Of a stretch of DNA of 64,000 bases, positions 27,460-36,466 are shown one piece after another. The stretch comes from UBA6927 sp022447855 (lineage in GTDB: Bacteria; Chloroflexota; Dehalococcoidia; Lucifugimonadales; UBA6927). How positions within the stretch are numbered: position 1 is the first letter of the stretch; each line of letters begins with the position of its first letter. The stretch spans positions 1 to 64,000 of the forward strand of contig JAKUTX010000008.1 of NCBI GenBank assembly GCA_022447855.1, in the 5' to 3' direction. A model generated the notes under the pieces. It ran no database searches. It worked only from the letters and a program-made list of their open reading frames with translations, and was not told the origin of the DNA. The position numbers and the translations under genes are program-made.

Positions 27460-28788
27460 CTACGCCAAAAAGGTTATGCTCCCAGATGCTATCCTTTTAT
27501 TCCATGTACTCCCTGTAGGATAAATATGTGAATCAAAAAAATCTTTTTCCATATCTAATCCCCATCCATACGATTCAGGAGCAACATACCTACCATTTTT
27601 TGCTTTAATTGGTGAAATAAATACGTCTTCTTGCAGGAAATTCAGATACTCAACTACTTGCGAATCTGAATGACTAGAAACTTTAATTTGATCCCACATT
27701 GCATAATGAACAATCATATTGCATAGTCCTATACCTCCACCATGCGGACAAACTGGAACATCGTATTTTTTTGCTAATAAAATCACAGCCATAACATCAT
27801 TCACCCCACCAAGCCTACTAGCATCAATTTGACAAAATCCAAGTGCACCAGCTTGCAACATTTGCTTAAAAATAACAGGTGAAGGTACCTGTTCACCTGT
27901 AGCTACCTTTATTCCTAAGGGTTCAAGAGCTTGAGCAATTTTCAAATGTCCCTGTACATCATCTCTCGATGTAGGTTCTTCTATCCACGTAGGTTTAAAC
28001 ACAGCAAGATGTTTCATATACTCAATAGCTTCATCCACACCCCAAACTTGGTTACAATCAAGCATAAGTTGGGCATCATCACCTATTTGTTTCCTAATAA
28101 ATGCTAATCTTTCCATATCATCAGACAGACTTTGACCAACTTTCATCTTGAAACAATCAAATCCTTCTTTCTTCATATCAGAAATTGTCTTAGCAATTTC
28201 TTCATCACTCAAACCTAACCATCCAGCAGTCGAATATGCTTTTGGCCCATTTTCTAGCAATGCATGCTCAAGACTTTGATGCATGTTTTCATTGTGAGTA
28301 AGTATATCCAAAGCCTCTTCGGGCAACAAACCGTCACGCAAATACCTCCAGTCAATAGAAGAAACAATTTTAGATGGTTCTAAATCAACTAGAAGTTTCC
28401 ACATAGGCTTCTTTTCAACTTTTGCCCAACAATCCCACATGGAATTCATTACGCATCCTAAAGCCATTCTGTTTACCCCATCAGCCAACCATCTAAGTTG
28501 ATGATGATCGTTAATCAATTTATACAATTCTCCTGGATCCTCTACAAACTGATTAAAATCATAATTTTCTAAAAGATTTAAGATATCTTTTACGCCATAT
28601 ACTATCCAATCATTACCTGCTCCAACAGTAAAACAAACTGAATTCCCAACTATGCCATTGGATAATTCAATCGTTGTATATACACAGGAATAATTAGGCT
28701 TTTTGTGAAAAGGATCTGAACCTAACAATGAATCAGATGTCGGAACTCTAATATCAAAGACTTCTACATTTTTAACAAATAATGACAT
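27460..28788 (-). CDS. L-fuconate dehydratase (enolase superfamily)
   Basis: 442 residues, close to characterised fuconate dehydratases. Removes water from a sugar acid, feeding a non-phosphorylated fucose-type pathway. The barrel carries the KxK base FKMKVG (about 220), metal ligands in LMLDCNQVWG, WIEEPTS and ATGEQVPSP, and the Asp-His pair in QIDASRLGG and CPHGGGIGLC. AGWLGLSDEE also matches the family. It is monocistronic or leads a short unit; other sugar-acid genes are absent nearby. Expansion of enolase-superfamily enzymes is known in SAR202 bacteria. Confidence 0.85.
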   Translation of the reverse strand: MSLFVKNVEVFDIRVPTSDSLLGSDPFHKKPNYSCVYTTIELSNGIVGNSVCFTVGAGNDWIVYGVKDILNLLENYDFNQFVEDPGELYKLINDHHQLRWLADGVNRMALGCVMNSMWDCWAKVEKKPMWKLLVDLEPSKIVSSIDWRYLRDGLLPEEALDILTHNENMHQSLEHALLENGPKAYSTAGWLGLSDEEIAKTISDMKKEGFDCFKMKVGQSLSDDMERLAFIRKQIGDDAQLMLDCNQVWGVDEAIEYMKHLAVFKPTWIEEPTSRDDVQGHLKIAQALEPLGIKVATGEQVPSPVIFKQMLQAGALGFCQIDASRLGGVNDVMAVILLAKKYDVPVCPHGGGIGLCNMIVHYAMWDQIKVSSHSDSQVVEYLNFLQEDVFISPIKAKNGRYVAPESYGWGLDMEKDFFDSHIYPTGSTWNKRIASGSITFLA

Positions 28789-28804
28789 GATCTAACCTCA
28801 AAAA

Positions 28805-29761
28805 CTAATAGTCATTTTCCCTATATTTACGGCGAATCTCATTTAATTCATTCTGTATTTCTGGAGAAAACTCTTTGGAATTATACTTCTGAATTCTTGA
28901 CTTTGAAATAGTTGATTCCTGGTTCTCAAAAACGACTAAATAAGAATCATCCTTTTCTTCAACCAAAAATCTTCCAGTAATACCAATTATTCTAAAGTCA
29001 TAATTCAGTTCATAAGGTAAAAACTTTTCGATTATTTGCGATGGTAGGCTGAATCTATCAATATTAGCATCCCTACAGAAAACCTGATCGAGCCAAGGAG
29101 TCCTAAGTGGTCGAACCTTTTTTGTAGTGATTGCGAATTCATAAGCCTTGAGTTTTTCTGCACTTTCATAGGGTCGGTAAGCCAACCAGTTATCAATATC
29201 TTCGCGCATATATCTTGGTTCATAAGTGTTTTCCTCCTTGAAGGCTTCATACAATCTCATACGTTGAACGTATGCTTCAGCAATAACTAAAATGTCAAAA
29301 ATGCAAAATTCTGGATGGTACATCAATAAAAACTGGACCCAAAACAGCAACGAATATGAGGGTTTTTGTATTTCACCTGGGCTAACACCACACTTTGACC
29401 ATTCAATCAAGGTCTGATTCCATATTTCGTACATTTTAGTAACAAAATCATCCCTAATCCCATACTTCCTCATTGCGTCAAGATCCTCCCAGGAAACATC
29501 TTCAAAACCTTTTGAGTCAGTAGCATCCCATAAAATCCGGACCCTCTTTCTCCAATTATGCAATGTCTTTCGAGTAACTATTATACTATTTTGAGTAATT
29601 TTAGTATTTTTAAAATTTTGAGATTTATCAAAAAATTTACTTCCATTTTCAAAAAATCCGAATTCCAATGCTATGAATTTTTCCATACAATCCTTTTGCC
29701 AATTGCATTCAGATCCTTTAAAAGCAAGTCGTACCATTTGCTCTTTTGAAAGTTTGGTCAT
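28805..29761 (-). CDS. Hypothetical protein
   Basis: 318 residues, no family recognised. It is soluble, rich in Trp, Tyr and charged residues, with no signal peptide. The N-terminal 85 residues contain a TRKTLHNWRKRVRILWD segment that could be a DNA-binding helix pair. The end (EIQNELNEIRRKYREND) is a charged helix. It starts 16 nt upstream of the fuconate dehydratase on the same strand, so the two may be one transcript; a regulator of that gene is a guess. The segment upstream is extremely AT-rich. Confidence 0.6.
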   Translation of the reverse strand: MTKLSKEQMVRLAFKGSECNWQKDCMEKFIALEFGFFENGSKFFDKSQNFKNTKITQNSIIVTRKTLHNWRKRVRILWDATDSKGFEDVSWEDLDAMRKYGIRDDFVTKMYEIWNQTLIEWSKCGVSPGEIQKPSYSLLFWVQFLLMYHPEFCIFDILVIAEAYVQRMRLYEAFKEENTYEPRYMREDIDNWLAYRPYESAEKLKAYEFAITTKKVRPLRTPWLDQVFCRDANIDRFSLPSQIIEKFLPYELNYDFRIIGITGRFLVEEKDDSYLVVFENQESTISKSRIQKYNSKEFSPEIQNELNEIRRKYRENDY

Positions 29762-30051
29762 AATTTACCCAAGAATGTTACAAATATTTAATATTATTAA
29801 AATAACAGAAAATATTCTAATATTCAATAAAATTAATTTCACAATTTAAAATTTTATTTTCACAAATGATATTAATAATTCTTTTTTAATATCATAATAA
29901 TAGTTTTCAAATTTCAACAAAATTAAAAACTTTCTCGAGTAATAGACATCAATATTTTAAAAATATTAGAAACAAAATCTTGTTAGATAAAAATAAATAT
30001 AAAATATATATGAGTAATTATTTTAAAAATTAAGAACTTTTTTATAAGAGA
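29762..30051. other. Very AT-rich intergenic region
   Basis: About 290 nt between two minus-strand genes with almost no G or C and many short poly-A and poly-T runs. It should contain the promoter of the hypothetical gene at 28805-29761 and the end of the two-component operon. I see no strong hairpin or gene. Confidence 0.5.
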
Positions 30052-30699
30052 TTATCTTAGAATATTGTTTTGCATTGCTAAAGTAGCTGCTTCAGTTCTA
30101 GTCTTTACATGCAATTTAGATAATATATTTCTAACGTGTACTTCAACTGTACGCACTGAAATTGAAAACCTATCTGCTATTTCAAAATTTCTAAGTCCAT
30201 GAGACATCAATTCTAAAATTTCTAGCTCGCGTGATGTTAAATCCCAAATCCTATCTTTTTTATAACGTTTAGTAGTCGCGAATCCCTTCATAACCTTACT
30301 TGCTATTGAAGGAGGCAAAACTACTCCACCGCTAACAACATCCCTAATCGCTTGAATTAAAGTCTCTTGAGGAGAATCTTTTAAAATATATCCATCTATT
30401 CCAAGCTTGGACAAAATCTCAATATATTTATCGAAATCATAAGCACTTAATATTAATATCTTTATTTTTGGCCAGTGATCTTTAATTCGCTTAGTTAATT
30501 CAATCCCCGACTCTCCTTTAGCTAAACGAATATCTAAAATCCCAACATCAACTTGCGTTCTTATAAGCAAGTCTATAGTCGAAGAAATGTCATCTGCCTC
30601 ACCTACAACCAAAAAATCAGGTTCACTATCAATACACGCTCTTATACCCTGCCTAAACATTGCATGATCGTCAACCAACACTACTCGCACTTGTTTCAA
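30052..30699 (-). CDS. NarL/FixJ-family response regulator
   Basis: 215 residues. Receiver domain with acidic pocket VDDHAMFRQG, phospho-acceptor Asp in VGILDIRLAKG, switch Ser in ILILSAYD and Lys in GYILKDSP. The C-terminal LuxR-type helix-turn-helix is LTSRELEILELMSHGL through ISVRTVEVHVRNILSKL. It overlaps the sensor kinase gene by 4 nt (30696-30699), so the pair is coupled. Targets are unknown. Confidence 0.95.
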   Translation of the reverse strand: MKQVRVVLVDDHAMFRQGIRACIDSEPDFLVVGEADDISSTIDLLIRTQVDVGILDIRLAKGESGIELTKRIKDHWPKIKILILSAYDFDKYIEILSKLGIDGYILKDSPQETLIQAIRDVVSGGVVLPPSIASKVMKGFATTKRYKKDRIWDLTSRELEILELMSHGLRNFEIADRFSISVRTVEVHVRNILSKLHVKTRTEAATLAMQNNILR

Positions 30700-31784
30700 A
30701 ACAAACTTCCTTGGTTTCCAGATGATGTTCGCGGTATTTTCACACTAACCTTTGTACCTTTCTCCTTAACAGAATCGATCGTAATATCTCCACCGAGCTG
30801 TTGTGCTCTTTTTAGCATCCCGCTTATCCCCATACGACTATTAGATATTGATATATTCTGGGCATCAAACCCAATTCCATCATCTTGTACAATAAGAAGC
30901 GCCCATTTTTTTTGTAATTTGACCCTAAAATCTAACTTTGATGCTTGAGCATGTTTAATAGTGTTATTAGAAGCCTCTTGCGCCACACGAAACAATGCAA
31001 GCTCTACATCAGGCAATAGACGCTTTCCAAACTCTATTCCTTCCAGAGAAAGATTGGTTTTAATATGATATTGTTCTCCGACCCAATCAAGTAACCAATC
31101 TAGGCCCGCAGCAATACCAAATTCTTTCAAAACAGTGGGCTGAAGCGATCCACAAATCTCTCTTAATTCATCTGACAACAATCGCGCCATAGCTACAGGA
31201 TCATGTACATTCGCCCCAAACCCTCCCAACATTAATGCCTTTTGTAAAGGGCCATCATGTAAATCTCCGGCCAATTTAGCCCATTCTGCTTCTACTGCCC
31301 TAGTAACTAAATCGCCCACATCTACAGGAGAGAATCCCAGAGTCAAATCCACTCCCAATAAAACCTGTGACGCCATAGGACGAAGTGAAGAGATCTGATT
31401 TTCTTCATTTGATGAAAATTTTTTATGATCTGGTTTAGGACCTAAAACAACACATCCAAAAATTAAATCATCATAGTCAAGACTTACTAGAAGGTACCAT
31501 CCATCATCATCCTCAATTTGAATAGTTCCAGGCAATAATCCATCAATATTATTTTTTAACCTATTGTAAATAGAATTTATCCCATTATCAGATTGTCCAA
31601 CAATGGCTAAAACCCCGTCTTCATTTTTAGAATCTATTGGCCTATATGCCAATACTAAACCTGATGAAACACCTAAAGCGTCTTTCAAGCACTGTCCAAC
31701 GATAAATGCCGCAGATTGCCTATCTGAAACCGACTTTTTCTCAGACTTCCTATCTCCTATTCCAGAAATTTGTTTTTGTAACAA
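30696..31784 (-). CDS. Soluble sensor histidine kinase, HisKA_3 type
   Basis: 362 residues. An N-terminal GAF-like sensor region (about 20-165), then the HisKA_3 phospho-His in LAGDLHDGPLQKAL, and a HATPase domain with N box EASNNTIKHAQA, G1 VQDDGIGFDA and G2 SRMGISGMLKRAQQLGG. No transmembrane segment, so the signal is sensed inside the cell. It partners the following response regulator. No Cys cluster or haem motif is visible in the sensor part. Confidence 0.92.
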   Translation of the reverse strand: MLQKQISGIGDRKSEKKSVSDRQSAAFIVGQCLKDALGVSSGLVLAYRPIDSKNEDGVLAIVGQSDNGINSIYNRLKNNIDGLLPGTIQIEDDDGWYLLVSLDYDDLIFGCVVLGPKPDHKKFSSNEENQISSLRPMASQVLLGVDLTLGFSPVDVGDLVTRAVEAEWAKLAGDLHDGPLQKALMLGGFGANVHDPVAMARLLSDELREICGSLQPTVLKEFGIAAGLDWLLDWVGEQYHIKTNLSLEGIEFGKRLLPDVELALFRVAQEASNNTIKHAQASKLDFRVKLQKKWALLIVQDDGIGFDAQNISISNSRMGISGMLKRAQQLGGDITIDSVKEKGTKVSVKIPRTSSGNQGSLF

Positions 31785-32155
31785 CTCAATTCTCCAGACA
31801 TTTAAGGATTTTTGAGATTTCTATTAAGTAAATGCGCTTAAACCACAAATAATCCCTGAACATAGTTACTAATTTATAATGAAAAGACTAAAAACTAAAC
31901 CAAAAAACTATCACTTTTTTAATGAAAACATTGTTAGTAAAATTGCCACAAAGGCATTTTTTTATATTTTTTTAGTATTTTTTTAGTATTTTTTCGAAAA
32001 AATTTAAAAAAATGTTTTTGTGGGCATATAGCCTTCCTAATGGTTTGGCATACGTATTGCTACTTATTTATAAAGACATTAAATACAGATGTAAAATCCA
32101 AATACTAGGATTTCATGTTGGTATAAATTGTTTCAGAAATTTGCAGGAGAATAAA
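31785..32155. other. AT-rich non-coding region with orphan terminator-like hairpin
   Basis: About 370 nt between the divergent kinase and zinc-ribbon genes. TGCC (31944-31947) and GGCA (31953-31956) form a short stem extended by A/T pairs and followed by long T runs, with the unit TTTTTTTAGTA repeated up to 31995. This looks like a plus-strand intrinsic terminator without a gene in front of it, so a small transcript or attenuator is possible. A frame running through to the zinc-ribbon gene from 32012 has no ribosome binding site and I do not accept it as coding. Confidence 0.35.
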
Positions 32156-32620
32156 ATGGTAACACTTAGAAACAGCGCAATTCCAGCAACAATAAATCAC
32201 GAGCCTGTACCAATACGACAGACACAGTGCCCACGCTGCAATAATAGATTACAGCAAGATTTTCCTGACATGGAACCAGAATGCGTGGCATGCGGTTACG
32301 TTGACTACACCTTTATTCCAAAAGTTTCTGCTGGAAAATCAATTTTGCAAACCGCGACAGAATATTTCATTCGATACAATGGAACATATGACTATCTAAA
32401 AGATACTACTGTCCACGTTAAAACCATTAGAATTGGTAATCCTAACGGATCTGGAAGATTAGAAAATCGTCCTACTTGTCCATTTTGCGAGGAAAGTATG
32501 CAATCCCTTTCTTTATCCGGTAAAAGAAAAGACAAGGAAGAAACCAGATTCAAATGTGTATCCGATCACAGAATTTCACTTTTTATGGGAAGCACCCGAT
32601 CAGAAATGGGCTGGAGATAA
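32156..32620 (+). CDS. Zinc-ribbon protein
   Basis: 154 residues from ATG 32156, which has AGGAGA 6 nt upstream. Two zinc-binding knuckle pairs: CPRCNN with CVACGY near residues 23-45, and CPFCEE with a later FKCVSDH near 120-145. The middle (FIRYNGTYDYLKDTTVHVK) is not recognised. It may be a nucleic-acid-binding protein, but no catalytic motif is seen. It stands alone and is followed by a candidate structured RNA. Confidence 0.7.
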   Translation: MVTLRNSAIPATINHEPVPIRQTQCPRCNNRLQQDFPDMEPECVACGYVDYTFIPKVSAGKSILQTATEYFIRYNGTYDYLKDTTVHVKTIRIGNPNGSGRLENRPTCPFCEESMQSLSLSGKRKDKEETRFKCVSDHRISLFMGSTRSEMGWR

Positions 32621-32634
32621 TTTCTTAGAAAGAT

Positions 32635-32746
32635 GGATCGGAATAACTACGGTGCATGACGGTAACATACGACACTTGGATTTAGCACAGATCCAGTCCG
32701 TTACATCTTTTGCATAAACAAAGCCCCTATCGTTATGCACCGATCC
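32635..32746. ncRNA. Candidate structured RNA with nested hairpins
   Basis: Several pairings nest in order: GGATC (32635-32639) with GATCC (32742-32746), GGTGCAT (32651-32657) with ATGCACC (32735-32741), GGTAAC (32661-32666) with GTTAC (near 32700), and TGGAT (32678-32682) with ATCCA (32690-32694). The element is more GC-rich than its surroundings and lies in a gene-free gap between two convergent zinc-ribbon genes. It could be a small RNA or an elaborate bidirectional terminator. Strand is undetermined and no known family was recognised. Confidence 0.4.
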
Positions 32747-32790
32747 TAACTAACTAGTTTGATGCAATGAAGTGACGAAGTAAAACCGAC

Positions 32791-32985
32791 TTAATTTGCA
32801 GCAACCATATCCTGCCCACAGCACATCGGAGACTTAATTTTCCCATCGCCATTGGGACATTCAGCAACTGCCACTATTGAGCCATCATCCTTAGTAATTT
32901 CCTTGTGTTCAAGAGATGTACCACACTTACCGCACGTTACATCACCAACTTCCATACCACAATCTGAACAACTATAATTAGCCAT
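32791..32985 (-). CDS. Small rubredoxin-like zinc-ribbon protein
   Basis: 64 residues from the ATG at 32985, which has AAGGAG upstream. Three Cys pairs: CSDCG (6-9), CGKCG (18-21) and CP...CCGQDM (43-56), enough for one or two metal sites. The tail PMCCGQDM resembles small desulforedoxin-like or zinc-ribbon proteins. The longer frame that runs upstream crosses tRNA-Arg and is not real. Confidence 0.75.
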   Translation of the reverse strand: MANYSCSDCGMEVGDVTCGKCGTSLEHKEITKDDGSIVAVAECPNGDGKIKSPMCCGQDMVAAN

Positions 32986-33098
32986 GATGAACTCCTTACA
33001 AGTTTTGATTATATTACGGAATTTATTATTTTCAGTGATACATGTCAATATCTGAAAACAGCTATTTTGACTAAATGCATAAATAAACAAATAAATGC

Positions 33099-33170
33099 GC
33101 GCCAGAAGGGATTCGAACCCCCAACCCTCAGTTCCGAAGACTGATGCTCTATCCGTTGAGCTACTGGCGC
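33099..33170 (-). tRNA. tRNA-Arg (TCG)
   Basis: Reverse complement folds as a full cloverleaf: acceptor GCGCCAG/CTGGCGC, D arm GCTC...GAGC, anticodon stem TCAGT/ACTGA around loop CTTCGGA (anticodon TCG), and a T arm with TTCGAAT. CCA is not encoded. Confidence 0.95.
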
Positions 33171-33188
33171 AAAAAATCATACATATGA

Positions 33189-33266
33189 TGGGGTGAGCGA
33201 AGGGACTCGAACCCTCGATCTTCAGGGCCACAACCTGACGCCTTAACCAACTTGGCCACGCTCACC
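33189..33266 (-). tRNA. tRNA-His (GTG)
   Basis: Reverse complement has acceptor GTGAGCG/CGCTCAC with the extra G-1 opposite C73 that marks tRNA-His, D arm GCC...GGC, anticodon loop TTGTGGC (anticodon GTG), and a T loop TTCGAGT. CCA is genome-encoded (33189-33191). It lies 18 nt upstream of tRNA-Arg on the same strand, so they may share a transcript. Confidence 0.96.
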
Positions 33267-33348
33267 ACTATATAGGCATTCTAGCACCAGCAAAACATAT
33301 GGTCAACGAATCAAAAAATTTAAACATAGACTTTCAGAAATTAAAGTT

Positions 33349-34863
33349 CTAGTTTTTATTATCAAAACTATTCTTAATTAATTGCACAAATGTACGAACC
33401 GCGACTCCTGTAGCACCATTAATTTGAATGCCGGAATTTTTTGTCACTTTACTAGTTCCAGCAATATCTAAATGAACCCATGAGGAATCTTTTGCAAATT
33501 CTCCAATAATCATAGCCCCTATAATTGATCCTGCTCCACCTGTACCAATATTGTTAATATCAGCTACATTACTTTTATATTGCTCTGCATATGCATCAGC
33601 CATAGGTAACTGCCACATATCTTCTCCAACTTCATTACCAGCACAAATTACTTTATCCGTCCATTCTTGATTATTCCCAAATGCTCCAATAAATTGATCT
33701 CCCAAGGCTACAGAAATTGCACCAGTTAGAGTTGCTACATCTACAATTTTAGAAATTTTTAATGAAACTGCATATGCCATAGCATCTGCAAGAACTAAAC
33801 GTCCCTCAGCGTCTGTGTTACCAATTTCAATAGTTTTCCCATCCATTGTATTTACAACATCTCCTGGCCTCTGAGCTGACCCTCCAGGCATATTTTCAGT
33901 GGCTGGTACAATTCCAATCACATTTGCATTTAAACCCAACCTGGCAATCGCCTTTATAGTCGCTATTACTGCTGCCCCTCCAGCCATATCTCCTTTCATA
34001 GATCTCATGCCTGAGGCTGATTTAATATCCAATCCTCCACTATCAAAAGTAATCCCTTTTCCTAAAATACCAATTGTTTCAGAGTCCTTCCGTTGATCAG
34101 AAAAATAACGCATTACTATAAATTTTGGAGGTTCGCTACTCCCCATAGACACACCTAACAATGCACCCATACCTAAATCAAGCATTTCTTTCCGATCAAG
34201 AATTTCTACAGATAAATTGTCTGAAAAGGATTCCAACTCTTTTGATAGCAAAGCCATCTTAGTAGGAGTCATATGGTTTGGAGGATCATTTACCATATCA
34301 CGAGCAAAGTTTACTGATTCAGCTATAATCAAGCCTGAGTTAATCCCCTGCTCTATTAAATCTTTATTTCGAAAGCCAATCAAAATAAACTTAGTCACTG
34401 CATGTAATTTAGAATTATCAACCGATTTGTACTTTCCAAATTTGTACAAACCTAGTAAGGCAGCTTCTGAAGTCAATTGCCCGAAGACAAAATCGTCAAA
34501 TATTTCAAATACCTTTGGAGAAGACAAAATCGATATGGTTTCAATTGTTTTTATGTTGCTAAGCTTTCTAAAATTTTCAGCAAGCAAATTTCGAAAATGT
34601 TTAGAATCCAACTTTGCAAGTTCTCCGCAACCTAAAATCGCAACCCTCCTAGACTCTATATAGCCCAAAGTATGAACAATAGTCATTGAGCCAAAATCTG
34701 TGTCAATCTCTCCATTTTTCAGCATATTTGAAATTTCATTATTTAACTGACAATCTAGATCTAAATAATTATCATCAAGCTTTTTTTGGTTAGCAAATAC
34801 AAAAATTAGTAAAACATCCGTTTTTACAGTTTTAGCCTCAATTTGAACAACATCAAAATTCAT
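33349..34863 (-). CDS. pepA: Leucyl aminopeptidase (M17)
   Basis: 504 residues. Two-metal cytosolic aminopeptidase. The catalytic domain has GKGITFDSGGLDIKSA, MKGDMAGGAAV and the signature NTDAEGRLVLADA, followed by GAISVALGDQF. The N-terminal domain is more divergent. Roles in peptide turnover are usual; some homologues also bind DNA in Xer recombination, and a Xer recombinase is encoded 9 kb away, but no link is shown. Confidence 0.95.
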   Translation of the reverse strand: MNFDVVQIEAKTVKTDVLLIFVFANQKKLDDNYLDLDCQLNNEISNMLKNGEIDTDFGSMTIVHTLGYIESRRVAILGCGELAKLDSKHFRNLLAENFRKLSNIKTIETISILSSPKVFEIFDDFVFGQLTSEAALLGLYKFGKYKSVDNSKLHAVTKFILIGFRNKDLIEQGINSGLIIAESVNFARDMVNDPPNHMTPTKMALLSKELESFSDNLSVEILDRKEMLDLGMGALLGVSMGSSEPPKFIVMRYFSDQRKDSETIGILGKGITFDSGGLDIKSASGMRSMKGDMAGGAAVIATIKAIARLGLNANVIGIVPATENMPGGSAQRPGDVVNTMDGKTIEIGNTDAEGRLVLADAMAYAVSLKISKIVDVATLTGAISVALGDQFIGAFGNNQEWTDKVICAGNEVGEDMWQLPMADAYAEQYKSNVADINNIGTGGAGSIIGAMIIGEFAKDSSWVHLDIAGTSKVTKNSGIQINGATGVAVRTFVQLIKNSFDNKN

Positions 34864-34962
34864 TTCCCCTCCAATTTTTTCCTCAATAACCTTTTCTTAT
34901 ATATTAAACACATTAATATTCAATCTGAGTTCAAATTACTTTACGTAAGCCTACATTCATTC

Positions 34963-34971
34963 TGATATAAT
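34963..34971 (+). promoter_or_regulatory. Extended -10 promoter for the class III aminotransferase
   Basis: TGATATAAT gives a consensus -10 (TATAAT, 34966-34971) with an upstream TG. No good -35 box is visible at the expected spacing. The start codon at 35005 follows with GAGGTG as ribosome binding site. Confidence 0.5.
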
Positions 34972-35004
34972 TGCACCAGATTAAATCTCTAATTGAGGTG
35001 TTAT

Positions 35005-36294
35005 ATGGGTAATTCTAATTCTCAACGAACTCAAGAAGAATTAATACAAATGGCCCAACTTTATTTTCCTGGCGGATCTACAGGAAATAATACCCCTCCC
35101 CATTTACTTATAAACCAAGGTTCAGGAAGTAAAGTGTGGGATGCTGACGGAAATGAATATATAGATTATTTAATGGGTTCTGGCCCAATGATACTTGGCC
35201 ACGCACATCCAGAAGTAACTGAAGTAGTCCAGGAGCAAGTTGCAAAGGGTACGACATTTTTTGCAAATAATGAACATGCAATTTTGCTTGCTGAAGCAAT
35301 AGTGAAATCCGTCCCCTGTGCTGAAAATGTACGCTTCACTAGTAGTGGATCAGAAGCAACATTATATGCTATGAGAGCAGCTCGGTCCTATACAAGAAAA
35401 AATAAAATATTGAAGTTTGAAGGTGGTTTCCACGGAATGAATGATTACTCTTTAATGAGCATGATGCCCAAAGAGCCAATTCCATTTCCGCAAGCTCTAC
35501 CCGACTCTTCTGGAATTCCTAATTCTGTACGTAATGAAATGTTAATTGCACCTTTTAATGACATCAATCTCACCACTGAAATTATTAACGAAAACGTTTC
35601 TGATATTGCAGGCGTTATAGTGGAACCACTACAAAGATTGATTCCTCCTGAAAAAGGTTTTCTGGAAGGACTTCGTGAGATAACATCCTCTTACGGAATA
35701 CCTCTAATATTTGACGAAATCGTTACAGGATACAGACTAGCCTATGGTGGAGCACAAGAATATTACGGTGTAACACCCGACTTATGTACTTTGGGGAAAA
35801 TAATTGCAGGTGGGTATCCTCTAGCCATGATTGCTGGAAAAAAACAATTTTTAGATCATTTTGATCCACAAAATTCTAAAGGTCCAGATTACCTGCCACA
35901 AATTGGAACATTAAATGGAAATCCAATTGCTGCAGTTGCTGGACTGAAAACCTTAGAAATCCTCCGGCGCCCAGAAAGTTACAAGCAAATTTTCAAAGTT
36001 GGAAACATTTTAATAGATTCATTAAACCAACTCTTCAAGCAATCAGACATCCCCGCTCAAATCATTGGAGAACCTCCAGTATTCGATATTTTCTTTACGT
36101 CAAATAAAATTACAGATTATCGATCAAGCCAACATGCAAACAAAGAACTTCTAATGAGATTCAATGAATTATTATTGCAAAAGAGAATTTTCCGAGGTGA
36201 TACCAAATTCTACACATCTCTTGCACATACTGATGAAGACATCTCAAAGACAATAGATGCATTTGCATTCGCAATTAAAAATCTTAGGGGATAA
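35005..36294 (+). CDS. Class III aminotransferase, glutamate-1-semialdehyde aminomutase-like
   Basis: 429 residues from ATG 35005 (GAGGTG 4 nt upstream; TTG 34993 rejected). PLP fold with the SGSEATLYAMRAARSYT phosphate loop, IFDEIVTGYRLAYGG and the PLP Lys in TLGKIIAGGYP. Most like HemL, which makes 5-aminolevulinate from glutamate semialdehyde, but such paralogs also act as transaminases on other substrates and no other early haem gene is near. The assignment to haem synthesis is therefore open. Confidence 0.75.
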   Translation: MGNSNSQRTQEELIQMAQLYFPGGSTGNNTPPHLLINQGSGSKVWDADGNEYIDYLMGSGPMILGHAHPEVTEVVQEQVAKGTTFFANNEHAILLAEAIVKSVPCAENVRFTSSGSEATLYAMRAARSYTRKNKILKFEGGFHGMNDYSLMSMMPKEPIPFPQALPDSSGIPNSVRNEMLIAPFNDINLTTEIINENVSDIAGVIVEPLQRLIPPEKGFLEGLREITSSYGIPLIFDEIVTGYRLAYGGAQEYYGVTPDLCTLGKIIAGGYPLAMIAGKKQFLDHFDPQNSKGPDYLPQIGTLNGNPIAAVAGLKTLEILRRPESYKQIFKVGNILIDSLNQLFKQSDIPAQIIGEPPVFDIFFTSNKITDYRSSQHANKELLMRFNELLLQKRIFRGDTKFYTSLAHTDEDISKTIDAFAFAIKNLRG

Positions 36295-36466
36295 CCACAT
36301 TTTAATCACCTAGATTGATTTAATCCGTATCAAATTATCAATTTTGTATGTATTTTCATATTGACGAAGCCCACTTTTGGGGGATAGTCTTTAATTAGTT
36401 TCCGCTAGTTATTCTGGAACCTCACCAAAAATCTCTTTGTATATTTTGCCAAAATGGAGTTTAACA

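Noticed and set aside
31960..31995. Repeated T-rich words suggestive of a CRISPR-like or tandem array.
   Set aside because: Units are only 11 nt of low complexity and have no spacers.
32012..32155. N-terminal extension of the zinc-ribbon protein.
   Set aside because: No ribosome binding site for the early ATG; AGGAGA supports 32156. The sequence in between lacks family-like character.
32791..33231. A 146-codon frame extending the small zinc-ribbon gene upstream.
   Set aside because: It crosses tRNA-Arg, and the ribosome binding site points to ATG 32985.
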